The position numbers were made by a program, and so were the translations under genes. The notes under the pieces were generated by a model. It was not told where the DNA came from, ran no database searches, and was given only the letters and a program-made list of their open reading frames with translations. 64,000 bases of DNA from Phanerodontia chrysosporium (lineage: Eukaryota > Basidiomycota > Agaricomycetes > Polyporales > Phanerochaetaceae). The DNA lies in the NCBI GenBank assembly GCA_001910725.1, contig MJGA01000056.1, forward strand, positions 34,304 through 98,303, written 5' to 3'. This document shows positions 11,636 to 23,823 of the stretch, one piece after another (the first letter of the stretch is position 1; each line of letters opens with the position of its first letter).

Positions 11636-12807
11636 CGGGTGATCGATGGGAGGGTAAGTCAGACCGTGCGCCGAACCACATGATCCTGCTGCAAAGGTCC
11701 CGTGATCCCTGATGCATATTGTAGGGATTTGAACAGCGGTGTGTGTTACAGAGGTTTACGAGAGACAAATGTTCACATTATACAAAGTCCCTCCTCGTCC
11801 CTAGAACAATGAAGAACTCGAATTGACGGCCTGGCTCGCGGTGAAAGAGGTGAGTCATCGACCATATCATCAGGCCCTGTCCTCTGAAGTATTCATCTTG
11901 TATATAGGGCATGTATTGCACAAAATCTGATTATTATATGCCTATTTGTCCCATACACTGATTTCTTGCGCGGTGTGACGTGTCTTGGATCGAGCGTGAG
12001 GCGTGCATTTATGGTGTACAACCGCGCAAAGTTGCGCCCGTCTGATGTGAGGCGCTCCTCTGGGTGTTGGCTGACTTCTGACTCCCAGCTTTCCCCCCGT
12101 CGGCGACACGCGCTTTCTGTCATCCTATGGCCAGGATCATTCTGGAACAACACACACAGTGGCTGCGACAGACGACAGAATAGCGATATTATCTCAGATA
12201 CGCTGTGAAAATACATCCTATGATACCTCACAACAAACTCCTACTGTGTGAACTCACGGTGTTTACTGCTCTTGCGGTAACCAGACTTCTTACCGATGTG
12301 TCGGCTGCACTCGAAGTGCATACATGTTCCCGCGCACTGTGCGCGAAATATGATCAATGGCGACCACACGCCGCATGGGATTCATGATATCCAGCAGAAG
12401 GATCATACTGCCTCCTATCTCAAGGACCTTCGTTAGTATCTGTCGCACGCTATGTACATTTAGGGTGCGGCACACATGCAGATGTGACTTCGAGTGTGCG
12501 CCGCCGTACTCACGATTGACAGATTCATGCCTCTGACTAGTCGCCATCCTATTTGGCGGTGGCTCTGTGCCACGGTCAGCATGGCGGCACTGGGAAAGGT
12601 GCTGGTGCCTCTCTATTCATGGAACAAAGGTGTACACGGTGGCAATGTGGCGGGCCTTGTTTCCGCAATCTGTTCACTCCTGCTGCCGTTGCAAGCGTGG
12701 ACGCGGGCCGTCCTCTGCTGAGCAAAGGAAAGGCACCGGAAGGGTACATAAGGATACGAATGCAGAGGACTCAGGGCCACAGACAAGCCCCAGACGCCAT
12801 CTCCTCC

Positions 12808-12933
12808 ATGAAGATCACTCTCGCATCAGCCGTCTCCGTGCTCAGCATTGTGGCCAGTACCGCCGCTTCAGTATGCGCACCCAATGGGTGTCCTCCATTC
12901 ACAGGAGGTCCACATGTCGACGTTGTGGAATGA
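12808..12933 (+). CDS. Small secreted peptide F (41 aa)
   Basis: ATG at 12808 (CTCCATGAAG). The signal peptide (MKITLASAVSVLSIVASTAA) leaves about 21 residues, starting SVCAPNGCPPFTGG and ending VDVVE. It has two cysteines and stops at TGA 12931-12933. A TATA-like ACATAAGG lies about 60 nt upstream. It has the same layout as peptides D and E, but the mature sequences are poorly alike. Function unknown. Confidence 0.48.
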   Translation: MKITLASAVSVLSIVASTAASVCAPNGCPPFTGGPHVDVVE

Positions 12934-14197
12934 GGCGGTCGTCAGTATCTCCTTGGTACGCTCAGCGAGACGTCTTGATGACTTACACAGCCATGCTGGA
13001 AGGCCATACACCACGCTGTATCTGTGACACCGCCAGACGCAAAGCTGTATATCGATCCTCCTTCGAGCAAACATTTGCACGGTCGATAGGGGAACTTCCG
13101 CGATGGCATAGTGCTATGGGGTGTGGCGTGTATAACTATCTCCGGTGTCCAATGAGCAGAACTTGGAGTACGACCGAAAATATCCTGTGTTATCCACTAG
13201 CATCATCCGCTCAACGTACGGACTCGGACTCAACGGGCTGCTAGTGCCAGTGATCCATGCCAAGATCTCCAGCGAGAGAGAGAGACGTATACTGTCGTAG
13301 CGCTGTGAGAAGGGTCTGTTTTCGCAACGCAAGCGCACTCACCAAACTGAGCAGTGCCAGCATCCGTGGGTGCATATAACGAGTCACCATAAGAGGCCCA
13401 GTCAAATTTTGGTGTTTTCAGGCGACGAAAGTGCTACACGCCACATGGATTCACGCCGTGGCACGCGTGCATGGTGCAGCGAGGCGTAGTGTCTGCCTCG
13501 GTTCAGGTCTCACGTGGCCTAGGAGTTTGCCGAGCGTCCCATCAGTTCCCTTTTCGGAAAGTGTAGTTATTGGCTCTCCTATCGCCTCCACCACCGTCTG
13601 CTCACGGCAGAATGGCAGCTTGAACACACTCGGGGACGGTTCTCGTGTCACGCTGGGAGTTTACCTCTCTTGTCATCACATCGGACCTGAGGCCGCTGTG
13701 CGTGATTCGCCTTTCTATCCACCTGTAGCAGGGGTCGACTTGACAGGCATGCGGCATAACTAAGGACTACGGACAGCGTGGCAGCCAGCGAGGCTCAAGC
13801 CGGAGCCTTAGGTGCAGAGCTCTACAGGCTAGAGCGGGACACGTTATGACAGGTGTGTCCATGAGAACGAGATACTCTACCGCTGCCTCAAAGCAGCGCC
13901 GAACGGACGGTGCTGCCTACTGGAAAAGTGAACCTAGTCTCACGCAGAACCGGCTGGTACACTAATGCGTTCATCAGTAAGGAGCATGCACTTTGCTAAG
14001 ATGTTGTATTCGCAAGACTCGCCATGAACATGCCACCACATAAGGTACGCTGTGTGCGATGCCCGACGCCTCCTTCCATTACTTGCATCCTCATCGTGTG
14101 CCTAGCCGTCCCAAAAATAGTCTGCGCAAAGTAGACACGAAGGTGCCCTGCGCTTGAAAGGCAGGCGACGTGAAATGTTTGCCTCGCAATACGTGCG
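12934..14197. other. Intergenic, no gene seen
   Basis: Short open frames only, none with a signal peptide or known motif. Upstream control region of peptide gene G is expected near 14.1 kb, but I see no clear TATA box. Confidence 0.4.
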
Positions 14198-14416
14198 ATG
14201 AAGTACCTCCTCTGCAGTTGTGCAATCGTCCTCTGTGCCGCTCAGGCCGCTCTCGGAAGCCCTATCCCAGCCACAGATATAGTCATCCCGCCTCCCCCTA
14301 TCCACACTGCTATTGCCGGTCCACCTCCTCCTGTCCTTACGACCCTCCGCGCTGTCATTCCACCTATCCACACAGCCTTCATCCCGCCGCCTATTACCAT
14401 CGGCCTCGGTCCGTAG
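14198..14416 (+). CDS. Proline-rich secreted peptide G (72 aa)
   Basis: The signal peptide (MKYLLCSCAIVLCAAQAALG) contains the CxxAIVLC-AAQ core shared with peptides H and I. The mature part is built of proline/isoleucine blocks (IPPPPIHTAIAGPPPPVLTT, IPPIHTAFIPPPITIGLGP). The IPPIHTA block occurs twice, so internal duplication is likely. It ends in PPITIG, close to the PPITI/PPVTI tails of H and I. Single exon. No cysteine in the mature part. A secreted structural or signalling peptide is possible but unproven. Confidence 0.58.
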   Translation: MKYLLCSCAIVLCAAQAALGSPIPATDIVIPPPPIHTAIAGPPPPVLTTLRAVIPPIHTAFIPPPITIGLGP

Positions 14417-14853
14417 ACTTCTATACCTCGAAGGAGGCATAAGAAAGGTCCGTGTGGCTACCACAGTACAACGCGTACCAGACATGATGATGCGTACCCT
14501 GCAACTCGTATCATGGGAATATTGTGGAATGGAGCATAGATGTCGTCGAGAGGATGTGGCAGTCCCAGAGGAATACTGCCGTGGCACGCCAGCCGCAAGC
14601 AATTCCGCTGTTCACTGCGGCAAAGAATATATGCTGGTACCGAGTGTGTGAGCCTAAGCCCGCAGAGCTATATGAGTCAAATGTTCGACGTCGGATGTCA
14701 TGCGTTCAAACCGTTCTCTCGACGTCCGTCACGCGCGCGGCTGTCTGTAGCGCAAGAAACTTGTTCATCGTGGCGGCCGTAGCCCCCCTGTCCTTAGACA
14801 CGACAAGATATCGGAAAGTCTGATAGCCCATGCCGCACGATCGGGGACCACAT

Positions 14854-16035
14854 CTACACCCAGGCCAAGAACTGGGTCCACCGGTGGGCGATGCCATTCT
14901 GAGCATTGGCCGGGTTCTCGTCCACCCATGCCTGTGCACATACCAGTCAGCGTCCGAGCCCTCACGCCGAGCAAGCGACGACGCCATACCTTCACAGCAG
15001 CGTCAATCTTCTTCTGCGCGGCTTCGGCCAGCGCGCCGCCGCGGCGCGACGAGGTCTTTCCGCCCATGGTCTGCAGCGCGGCAGTGATGTAGTGCGACTG
15101 CTTCGCTTTCGTAGCAAGCGCCTCATGCATGAGCGTGTCGAGCTTTGCGGCGAGCGCAGCCGTGTTCGCGCGGATCGTCGGGTTCTGGTAGTACGTGTGC
15201 ACGGCGTCGATCTCCGGCGAATGGGCCGGGTGCGGGTTGTTGTTGAGGAATGCCTTCACGACGTCCTTTTTCTAGGTGCCGGAGTGAGACGTGGGGAGAC
15301 GCAAGGAGTATAAGCGAGCGGGCGGTGACATACCTTGTTGTTGATATCGTGGGGAAGCCAGAAGAGGTTTGTCTGGTCGTTTGCAGCATCGACGAGTGGG
15401 TCCAGAACGTCTCCGAGGAACTCGTGGATGTTGTTGCTGTTTCCAAGTCCGGCTGCCTCGTAGATCTTGCGCAGAGCCGAACACCCACCGTTCTGTTCCA
15501 TCGTGCGCGCCAACACCTGCAGCTCGAAAGAGTGATCTGTGAGCGTGGTAGCATGAGCACATTTTATGCGTCATGGGTCTAAAGTTGGGGACGCACCGCA
15601 CTGCGCGGTCTTATCGACAGGATCACCCTTGGTTGCCACCTGAAGGATGTGTTTGTCAGCTTAGCAAAAAATTTCAAAGAACAAGACCTACAGATTTGAG
15701 CTCCTTTCCGTCCCAGGTCCACTGAAAAGGGCTCTGTTTGCACTTAGCCTCCACTTTGCTGTCTCTCAAGGGATACCCGCAGATGGGAGTATCGCCTCGG
15801 CGGTATAGTGTGGACATCTGAAGTGCATAGGTGAGAATGATGTAGGTGTAGATACCCCTCTGAATCACCTACCTCCCGGGCAGTAAAGTTTGCAGCATAC
15901 AGAGAGTTCTTGAGAAGTGCAGTCAGTACAGTCGTATGAAGGGAGAAGAAAATCTCACCTCGTCGAAGTTAACTGGCGCAGCCAGAGTAAGCCCAATGAA
16001 GACAAGGAGAGACGAAACGTGGAGGGAAAGCTGCA
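14854..16035 (-). CDS. Secreted protein of unknown family (multi-exon, roughly 250-280 aa)
   Basis: ATG at 16035 opens a signal peptide (MQLSLHVSSLLVFIGLTLAA) followed by PVNFDE at the first donor (GTGAGA). Later exon segments read NSLYAANFTARE, ICGYPLRDSKVEAKCKQSP, QNGGCSALRKIYEAAGLGNS, NLFWLPHDINNKV, then a helical stretch (TIRANTAALAAKLDTLMHEA, EAAQKKIDAAVKVW) and AWVDENPANAQNGIAHRWTQ. The stop TAG is at 14854-14856. Short introns separate the parts. I do not recognise the family. Paired cysteines in the middle and the signal peptide suggest an extracellular protein. Confidence 0.68.
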
Positions 16036-17818
16036 TATCGAAAGTAGATGAATGGAATGAGAAGGTGGAGGAATACCGACCAGCGGCAATAATTAGAACA
16101 AAGGGAAGAGGTGAGGAGAGGGAGTGAAGATAGCGAGCAGAGGGTACACCTGCTTAAATAGCGACGAGACGTCTACTGCCGCGATTTGCGCAAAGTTCAT
16201 AGAACGAAATGCGCGTTTTGACGGACGTGTTTCATCGACAGCGCGCGCCATGTGAGGCTGTAGAGATCAGCGAGCAGAATCCGTCGTCACATGGGGCCGC
16301 AGGATGGATATGCTGCGACACGTCGGCCAGGCATCACTTCGACGAAGGGCCATCATCTAACACAGGTCGTAATGCCCGAACAGGCCAAACGGATGGATAG
16401 GACTGACCAGTGATCGCTCATTCGTCCAGCGCTGACGACGTGCGGGAGGTCTTGGCAGGCGGTTCCGTCAGTCCACAATCCTGGCTGTCGGACGTGAGCT
16501 TTCAGATGGCGCATCCGGTCTCGCGCAAAGCCCCGCGACGGGATGCAGGATCAGAGTACTCATCCCGTAGCGAAACTAGATAGCAACGAAGTCGAAGGTT
16601 GCAAGACTTCTGGCTGAGCATCCCTGTACCGAGTGCGAATGCGCAAGGGTGAAGGAACCTCAATTAGGCTGCAGGCTGGCGTCATCAATTCAGTGATCAT
16701 GCATTACATGGTGGAACGCTCATCGAAACAAACCCGCAGATCTTCACGCACGAGCAGTACACATGCTGCGCTGGGGCATGATCCTCCGCCATCGCAGGGA
16801 TGATGAAGGAGGCGCTGTCTGCGTCGGCGGCACGATCGAGAACAGCGCTCGCGTGGCTCGGATCTTACCGGGCATTCTCGTTTAAGCAAGTGGTGTTGTT
16901 GGCGCTGAGGCCTTCTTTCCCGAACCACAGCCTGCTCGCGGCACACGACAGCAAGTCCTTCCGCGCTAGTACCTCCGCTCACTACTGGCCAACGTAAGGT
17001 GTGCACTGCGAGTTATTTTAACTATATCTCACGGACCCCTGCCCAGGAGAGATCAGGATTCGCATAGCATGGTTGCTATCCGATGAACGCTCTGCAAGCG
17101 TTCAAACTCGTCACGGTGCTCACTTCAGAGCACCATCCCTCCCTGAAGACGCAATATTGCCTCATTAACAGATTACCCCTTTCCCTCGAGTGCTGTATCC
17201 GCATTTCAATATCCAGTGAGTACTGCGGCAGTTGCAATTCTCTCCGCACTTACCCCTGCCTCGACAGCTCGCTCGTTTCTTGCGTCGAGGCTCCTCTGGG
17301 CCTCCCATTTCCAAACCCTTTGCTGTGAAACTTGACCCCATACTGGTCGTGTGCAGGTACCACTCGTACTCTGCGCCTATCGCCGCGGGAACGCCGTTGA
17401 CAGTCCATGAGAGTTAGGAACGCCACAGAGCTGTCACGAGCACCTGAACGGCTGGGTTCTGTCCTTACGCGTCGTCTCAGATGAAATGCACTCGCTCTCG
17501 ACCCCTCTGGCAGAGCTGCGCCACTGCTGCGCCGATGGACATGGCTCATGACCGTTGGGAGATTGTCGTGTCTTTACGACACTCTGTGAGAGCACTACCG
17601 CGTCGGGTGCGTCGTCTTCCACCCCTGAACTAGTACAACCACCTAACGCAGTAGCAGGACCGCACGGTGGTGCTATCGCAGCGGGTGCCTCGTTGTCCAG
17701 GGCGAACGATGGGCGAACAAAGTTGATAACCTGAAGGGCGCCTGGCAAGAGTCGTCGCCTATAAAGGCATAGGGTCAAGACTTGAAGGTCAGCACACAAC
17801 CACAGACACAAACCCAAG
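16036..17818. other. Intergenic, no supported gene
   Basis: Likely promoter of the secreted protein gene at one end and of peptide H at the other. Open frames at 16800-16997 and 17083-17328 have no recognisable domain. Confidence 0.4.
17760..17767 (+). promoter_or_regulatory. TATA box of peptide gene H
   Basis: TATAAAGG lies 52 nt before the ATG at 17819. Confidence 0.55.
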
Positions 17819-17968
17819 ATGAAGTTCATTCACTGTGCCTGCATTGCCGTCCTCTGCGCTGTTCAGGTCGCCCTTGCGATCCCAACTCCTGCCACAAACG
17901 TTATTCGAGCCCCGATCCCTACCGAAATCGACGCCAAGATCCCGCCTATTACAATTGTAATCGGTTGA
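17819..17968 (+). CDS. Secreted peptide H (49 aa), IPPITI family
   Basis: The signal peptide (MKFIHCACIAVLCAVQVALA) has the CIAVLC core seen in peptides G and I. The mature part has about 29 residues, includes PTPATNVI (compare PIPATDIV in G) and ends IPPITIVIG. TGA at 17966-17968. Single exon with a TATA box upstream. These matches make G, H and I one paralogous family. Function unknown. Confidence 0.62.
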   Translation: MKFIHCACIAVLCAVQVALAIPTPATNVIRAPIPTEIDAKIPPITIVIG

Positions 17969-19538
17969 CATGGGATAGCGTCTCCGTGGTATGCACATAT
18001 TATTCCTACTCAGTTGGTGTATGGCTTGGAACTGACCTTCATATCTGTTAAAGAAACGCGCTACCAGAGAGAAATGCGTGGAAGGAATGTCTCAGTTGGA
18101 TATCGGTGGAGAGGCGTAGGACTGCATCCTTGCGACAATGTAATCCCAGAATGCACTTCCAGCGGCTGACATTCTTACGTTCGAGCCGTGCCGCAAGACC
18201 AAATTGCACTTTAACGGTGAGACATATGCAGATGACTGCGCATATACCGAGCGGCTACCCCGTGTGACTGATCTCCTGGGTTTTGGGCCGCTAAACCGGG
18301 GGTCTGGACCCGACAGCTGCGGTCCTGTGAGAAACAACGCGTGCAATCTGCAATCTGTCATACTGGGTACACGCGATAAGGCGTGAAGATCTGTCGTCGA
18401 TGCCGTGCCATGCTCCGGCACAGAGTACTTGAGCGTCCAGGCCCACCGTCCGCGCAAGGCAGGATGACTGGGACAAAACAACACTTCCACGGCTGCCGTT
18501 GACACCGCGAGGACGCATTGGTCGAGCTCACTGGTGCGGTGCCCGCGTCGCTTCCAGGGAAAGGTACCAGGGATGGGCGAGCTGGCGATGCAGTGCATTT
18601 GCGCATGCCGGCCAGACAGCTCCACTAAGGAAGGCCCAATCGTAGCACCTCTGGCGGCGGCCGGACGGTGAGATGAATACGTACGATCATGCGTCACGCA
18701 ATAAGCATCGGTTCATGCAGAAGGAACTGGATTGATGCCTTATTGGTCGCCCCTTAGACAGTAAGGTATACAACGGTCTCGCAATCACAGGGGCAACTGC
18801 ACGGCCCGAGGAGCACAATAACCTACTTCCAGTCAAGGTACTGACCTCACTGTCTCACAATATGACGCCCTGCGAAGACTGGAGACCACCCGAATCAGCG
18901 GGGCCCACGCAAGCCAGCATTTGCGAAATGCTCACCGTCTCCGCAGCTCCGATGGTGTCGCGCGCGGCGCCACGCCTGCTCTTTGGGCGGATTGGGAGCA
19001 TCATACTGCCCAGTGCGAGTACGCCCTCGACGACGGTCGACTGTGCGGCGCGCAGCATGACCGTCGTGCATGGGGGTGCGTCGAATTGTGCCGCGAGGGA
19101 GCCGATGTCCGTCTTGATGACCTGACACTAATAATATGTGCACGCGTTGAATGCGTACTAACACCAGGACGTCAGCACATTATTCTTTCACGCGTTTACA
19201 CGGACACACGGGAGTAGCGTTTCATTTTTAATTGATTGTTCCCCATCCGAGTGTACGAGGGTCAACTATCCTAGGAAGGTTCTACCTAGAGACAACACTT
19301 GTGAGTCTTCTACATCACGTCAACGGCAGGTACATACAAAACTGCAACAACCCACAGGTGTGATTGTTTATTCTCGAGCGCATTTCGGTCCAAATTTCTC
19401 GGTGGTTTCCCTGCTGCTTCAACGCATTGGTCGTGCTGTGTACGCGCACCAGCAATAAAGTATACGCTTGAATGGTCTGTCTGCCACGTACCAGATGGTG
19501 CAGGAGACGGTACTGGCGTCGACGGCGTGGGGTTCAAA
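17969..19538. other. Intergenic; one possible unidentified exon
   Basis: A minus-strand stretch at about 18858-19115 reads smoothly (KTDIGSLAAQFDAPPCTTVM and on) after an AG acceptor. It may be the tail of an unidentified gene or a relic. The rest shows nothing. The Harbinger element starts at 19539. Confidence 0.35.
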
Positions 19539-19574
19539 GGCCGTGTTCGGCAACCCTGCCAGGCTTCCGCCAAC
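19539..19574 (+). repeat. Left terminal inverted repeat of the Harbinger element
   Basis: The first 16 bp, GGCCGTGTTCGGCAAC, equal the reverse complement of the right end. The next 20 bp differ at two positions. Confidence 0.9.
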
Positions 19575-19740
19575 TGGGCGCTTGCCACGCCAACGCCAGA
19601 CCCAGGCAAGCGCGCAAAACCCCTTCGCAGGCGTCTGCGCCAATGTCACAGATGTCACGAGCCGTCACAATGTGACTCAGATGGCACTCCGTGCTGCGCT
19701 TAGGCACGTCGCAGCACGGCAATGTTCTGTCCTCTCCCTC

Positions 19741-21077
19741 ATGGGCTCCGCAACCTCACACAAAGTCAAGGCACTGGCTATTGCACAGGCACGTCGTCTC
19801 TATGAGCAAAAGAAGAGAAAAGTACTCTGTTTCAGTGGCGTCTTTCTTCTCTCTGCAATGCTTGCACAAATCCAGCCAATGATCGACAAACTCCCTATGT
19901 ACACATCCATTCTCACAGGGAAAGCATGGATAGATGAGCTCCTTACTGGACATCCAATCCGCTTCCATAATGCAATAGGCATGAGCAAATATGTCTTCAG
20001 ACAACTACTCAATCGATTAAGCCAATGTGGACTTGCGGACAGCAAGCATGTCACTGCAACTGAGCAGCTTGCCATGTTCCTGTATTTTGCCCGCTCAGGA
20101 ACCACCAATCGAGGAATGCAAGAGAGATTTCAACATAGCCCAGATACAATTTCGAAGTATATATTTCTAAATTATTAAATTTAGGAACAGTTTATTAATT
20201 CTTTATAGATATATTCACCATGTCCTCGACCTCATTGTATCACCAACCTTTTACCAGGCCCACGTTCGTCTTCCACCAACTCATACACCTGCATATATCC
20301 GCCGCAACCCAAAATTCTATCCCTTCTTCCAACATGCGCTTGGTGCAATTGATGGCTGTCACATTGAAGCTTTTGTACCTGACGCTGATCTTGGACGATT
20401 CCGCAACCGTAAAGGCACCATCTCTCAGAATATTCTGGCTGCCTGTGATTTCGACCTCAAGTTCGTATACATTCTGTCAGGCTGGGAAGGAAGTGCTGCA
20501 GATGCAACTGTATATGCCGACGCTCGCAACACGGACTTTCATATTCCAGATGGTTGGTTCTATCTTGCGGATGCCGGGTTCCCTCTCTGCAAGTCACTTA
20601 TGACACCTTATCGCACTACACGTTATCACTTGAAGGAATGGGATGCAGCAGGTCATAAGTATGTTCACACCTTTTCTAATATGTCTGGCTTGACACTAAT
20701 CTTAGTATAGTCCCCAAAATGCACAGGAAATATATAATCTGAGACATGCTCAAGCGCGCAATGTTATTGAACGCATTTTTGGTATCCTCAAGCGCCGTTT
20801 CAAGTTGCTGGTTGCAGCACCAGAGTACTCCATGCACACCCAAGCCAAGTTTCCTCCAGCACTAGCTGCTCTTCATAACTTCATTCGCATACATGATCCA
20901 GATGACTATGGCGTTGATGAAGGAGTTGATCTCACACCACTCCCGAGACCCACACAGTCAAGCCAACCAGTTCGAGCATCAATCTCCATGCAAGAGAGAA
21001 ATGAAGCAACCAAGAAACGAGATGATATTGCACAGGCCATGTGGGAGAGTTATCAGGCAATACGACAGGTCAGGTAG
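19741..21077 (+). CDS. PIF/Harbinger transposase, DDE superfamily (410 aa)
   Basis: Catalyses cut-and-paste transposition. Exons 19741-20156, 20209-20658 and 20711-21077 total 1233 nt in frame, with 52-nt GT-AG introns. An in-frame ATG at 19678 would add 21 residues. Catalytic acidic residues are visible in the right order: Asp in GAIDGCHIEAFV, Asp in GWEGSAADATVYADA, and Glu in ARNVIERIFGILKRRF. RNRKGTISQNILAACDFDL is a signature block of HARBI1-like transposases. An N-terminal helix-turn-helix segment (TATEQLAMFLYFARSGTTNR) precedes them. Convergent with its partner gene, with stops 11 bp apart. No break was found. Confidence 0.93.
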
Positions 21078-21088
21078 TCTCGAGAATC

Positions 21089-22276
21089 TCAACTATACTT
21101 TGCCAACGCACGACGAATGTAAAGAGCACGGGTACCCTTCTTTGAAATTGCAAGAAAAGAATCTGCAACCTCAGGATGCTGCTCAAATAATTCAACAATT
21201 GACACTTGCTCATTATCTGAGTATTCCTCATCCTCCTCCATTAGACGAACAGCCTTGGCCCGTCGTTCTGGGGTTGAGAGTAGGCCAGACTTACGCTCAC
21301 CACTCGCAAACGACACAAGTGCGTGTGTCAAAGCCGTCTCCACCTCCGAACTCTCGAGCATGGTCTTGGTCATCTGCTGGAAGGCCTGTGCAGCGTCAGA
21401 AAACGCGTCCGCAGTGCTCTTCTTGCTGCGCAGACGCTTGCGTGAGGTAGATAGGTCAGGGCTTGCAGACCGCTTGCGATTGCTCTCACTAGTGCGATCT
21501 GAGATCGACGACACCTATGAAGGTTATCCTCAATGTGGTGATAGATATATTCACTGCAAGGCGTACCTGTGAGCTCTGCGAGCTGTCCCCAAGTGACAGC
21601 TCATCATCGTCACCTCCCTCATCATGAGGGGACGTCGGAGAGGCTGGGAGAGTAGGCATGCTGTGATCCAGGAGCATGTTCTGCTGCTCCGCAGCATGAA
21701 ATGCATCTTCACCAGTAGCCCGGCTCTTGCCTATAAGCTCCTTCAGCTTCTCGTATAGAGGCCATGACTTGTTTCGCCATTTCTTGCAGCGTGGCTTGGC
21801 CTATGAACCATACCCAATCAATTGGTACTGCAGTGAATGCGGGGATGTGCTTACCGCAATGAGCTCCTCCCATTTCTCATCCGACGTGATCAGCATCTTC
21901 TGCTCGTCATCCCAGCCCATGCCCGTCTTGTTCTTGAGATACTCGAAATCTGCGAAATCCTGCTTGAGCTAGATCCTAATTAGCCACGGGACATACTGGT
22001 GTACATACGACTCACCTTTCCGTAGCGGTCCATACATTTGTTCGCTGTTTTGGCGGCGCCTTGCTTGTTCGAGCTGTCTGCATTGATCTTGGCAGCAGCC
22101 CGGTTCCAGACAACGTCCTTGAACCCAGAGCCCGAGATTTCGCCCCGGGACTTCGCCTCTAGGAGGACATTGACCATGATGTCATCGTCTTCTGCGGTCC
22201 AGGACGCTCGCTTGGGTGTTAATGAAGGGGAGGTGGGAGTTTGACTTGAAGGATCTTGGGATTCAGAGGAGGGCAT
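21089..22276 (-). CDS. Myb/SANT-like DNA-binding partner of the Harbinger transposase (344 aa)
   Basis: Exons 22276-22016, 21968-21855, 21800-21567 and 21514-21089 total 1035 nt in frame, with short GT-AG introns. Residues about 20-130 form a Myb/SANT-like (trihelix) region: RASWTAEDDDIMVNVLLEAK, GFKDVVWNRAAAKINADSS, KCMDRYGKVSRMY and GMGWDDEQKMLITSDEKWEE. Known PIF/Harbinger partners of this type bind terminal sequences and carry the transposase into the nucleus. A basic patch (SNRKRS, SRKRLRSKK) is a likely nuclear localisation signal. The C-terminus is acidic and helical. Confidence 0.9.
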
Positions 22277-22487
22277 GAATGAAGTGAGGTAGCGACAGTG
22301 GGTGTTGGCAGGAGATATGTACAGGTGGAAGGTAGAAAAGTGGTCGTGAAAGTCATTGGCAAGCCGCGTTCATGCGCGCGCGCTGGCAGACGACGGTGGC
22401 AGTCACGACGTGACAAGCCTGGCAGTGCGTGCCGAACGCACACTCTGCCACGCTTCTGCCAGCTTCGCAAGCGCCAGCTTGGCGTGG

Positions 22488-22523
22488 CCTGGCGGAAGCG
22501 TGGCAGTGTTGCCGAACACGGCC
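22488..22523 (-). repeat. Right terminal inverted repeat of the Harbinger element
   Basis: Ends CCGAACACGGCC, followed directly by the target duplication AAA. Confidence 0.9.
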
Positions 22524-23482
22524 AAAGCATCGAGGCTCGGCTCTGATCGCGAGAGCGTGGTTCGGATCTTGCCGAGTTCGGGGATAGTTCCTGTTCAGGA
22601 AAGTAGGATCTTCGGCGCTCGTCCCACCTGGCCTTCCTCCTACTTCGCGCAGAGCACACGACGGCAACGTTCACTCGATTAACACTGTTAGCTACCTTCA
22701 AAAAGCTACGCTTCCCTTTCGTTACAAATGTTCTGTACACCGACCTATCGTTTGCCCTAGACGCAATCGGGACGTAGTCTCGCATAGTGCATTTCACTCC
22801 CGGCTCCCAGGTAGCCGCAATACTTCGCAGTGGGGTGGTGTCGGCAGCTCCTGTGTGCGATCTCACTAATTTGACGCCATAATATGGCCTCATGCGTGCC
22901 ACCGTACTGATGCTTGTAGATCCCTCTGCATAGTGAATGAGACTGCGGCCCGTATCCTCACACTAGAGCCCGCCCCTTGCCTCTAGATCGACCGTTCGCT
23001 TGGTTCTTCGAGCACGGACGGACTTCTGAGGATTTTGGACACACGCCTATGAATGGAACGCATCGTCAAGGATAGATATATGTAATGAGAGGCCGCAGAA
23101 CGCGCAGATCAGCACGAAAATATCTGTGACAGGCGTGTGTTCATGAGATCCAGGCACGCCACTGCTTGGTCCCGAGGACCTTTGCACAATACTTCCGTAC
23201 TCTTGAGTACAGCCTACTGTGACAGACGACTAGAAGCACGATGCGCATGCCGCTGGTACTTTCAGGGACATGGTTCCTGCGCTTGGGCGGACTGTCATGT
23301 TACCAGTTCTTTCTGCGAACATGCTGCCATGTCAGGTATGTCTTCTGCCGCATGCAATGTATCCCTCCCACCTAAATTAGTTGTGAGCAGGCACGCTCTC
23401 TTGCCAGGGGGTTTGTCCACTAGCGTGAGGAACATCCGCCGCAAGGCTGATGGCCTCGGCAAGGTCTTCGGCAAGAGAAATT
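22524..23482. other. Unique DNA between two transposons
   Basis: Only short open frames. Its right end was contiguous with 35979 onward before the copia insertion, so it is the former upstream region of peptide gene I. Confidence 0.5.
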
Positions 23483-23823
23483 TGTTGTTATCTCCGAGGC
23501 GCCGGCGGGATGATGCGCCGGAGGCGCACGCGCACTTGGGCGGATGCCCCAAGATGGCAGGTATCGGGAATCGGTAATTACGCCCTCCGGGGCACGGCCA
23601 TTGGATCGAGTAGCACATTTCATCCTGGCTCACAAATGTTTGATATTCACTTAATAATCCTTTCTTGTTCTAGTTATCCGCCTTTTTCACTTTGGTTTCA
23701 GAAACCGGTATACTCTCTTTAGTAGTGCTCGGGTACTATTATTTACAGTATAAGTACTTGTCGAAAATAGCTAGAAAATCCATCAGTCGTTTTCCCCCTT
23801 CACTCCTGCGTGAAACTACAACA
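23483..23823 (+). repeat. Copia 5' LTR
   Basis: TG...CA termini; the 3' copy is at 35638-35978. Confidence 0.95.

Larger units (their letters stand above)
19539..22523 (+). mobile_element. PIF/Harbinger DNA transposon, structurally complete (2,985 bp)
   Basis: The terminal inverted repeats both begin GGCCGTGTTCGGCAAC. They match over about 36 bp with two differences and are bounded by the direct 3-bp repeat AAA (19536-19538 and 22524-22526). Inside, the transposase and Myb/SANT-like genes are convergent, the standard two-gene layout of autonomous PIF/Harbinger elements. Both reading frames stay open once introns are removed, so the copy may be autonomous. A 3-bp duplication is normal for the superfamily, but the usual target is TWA rather than AAA. 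Confidence 0.92.
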
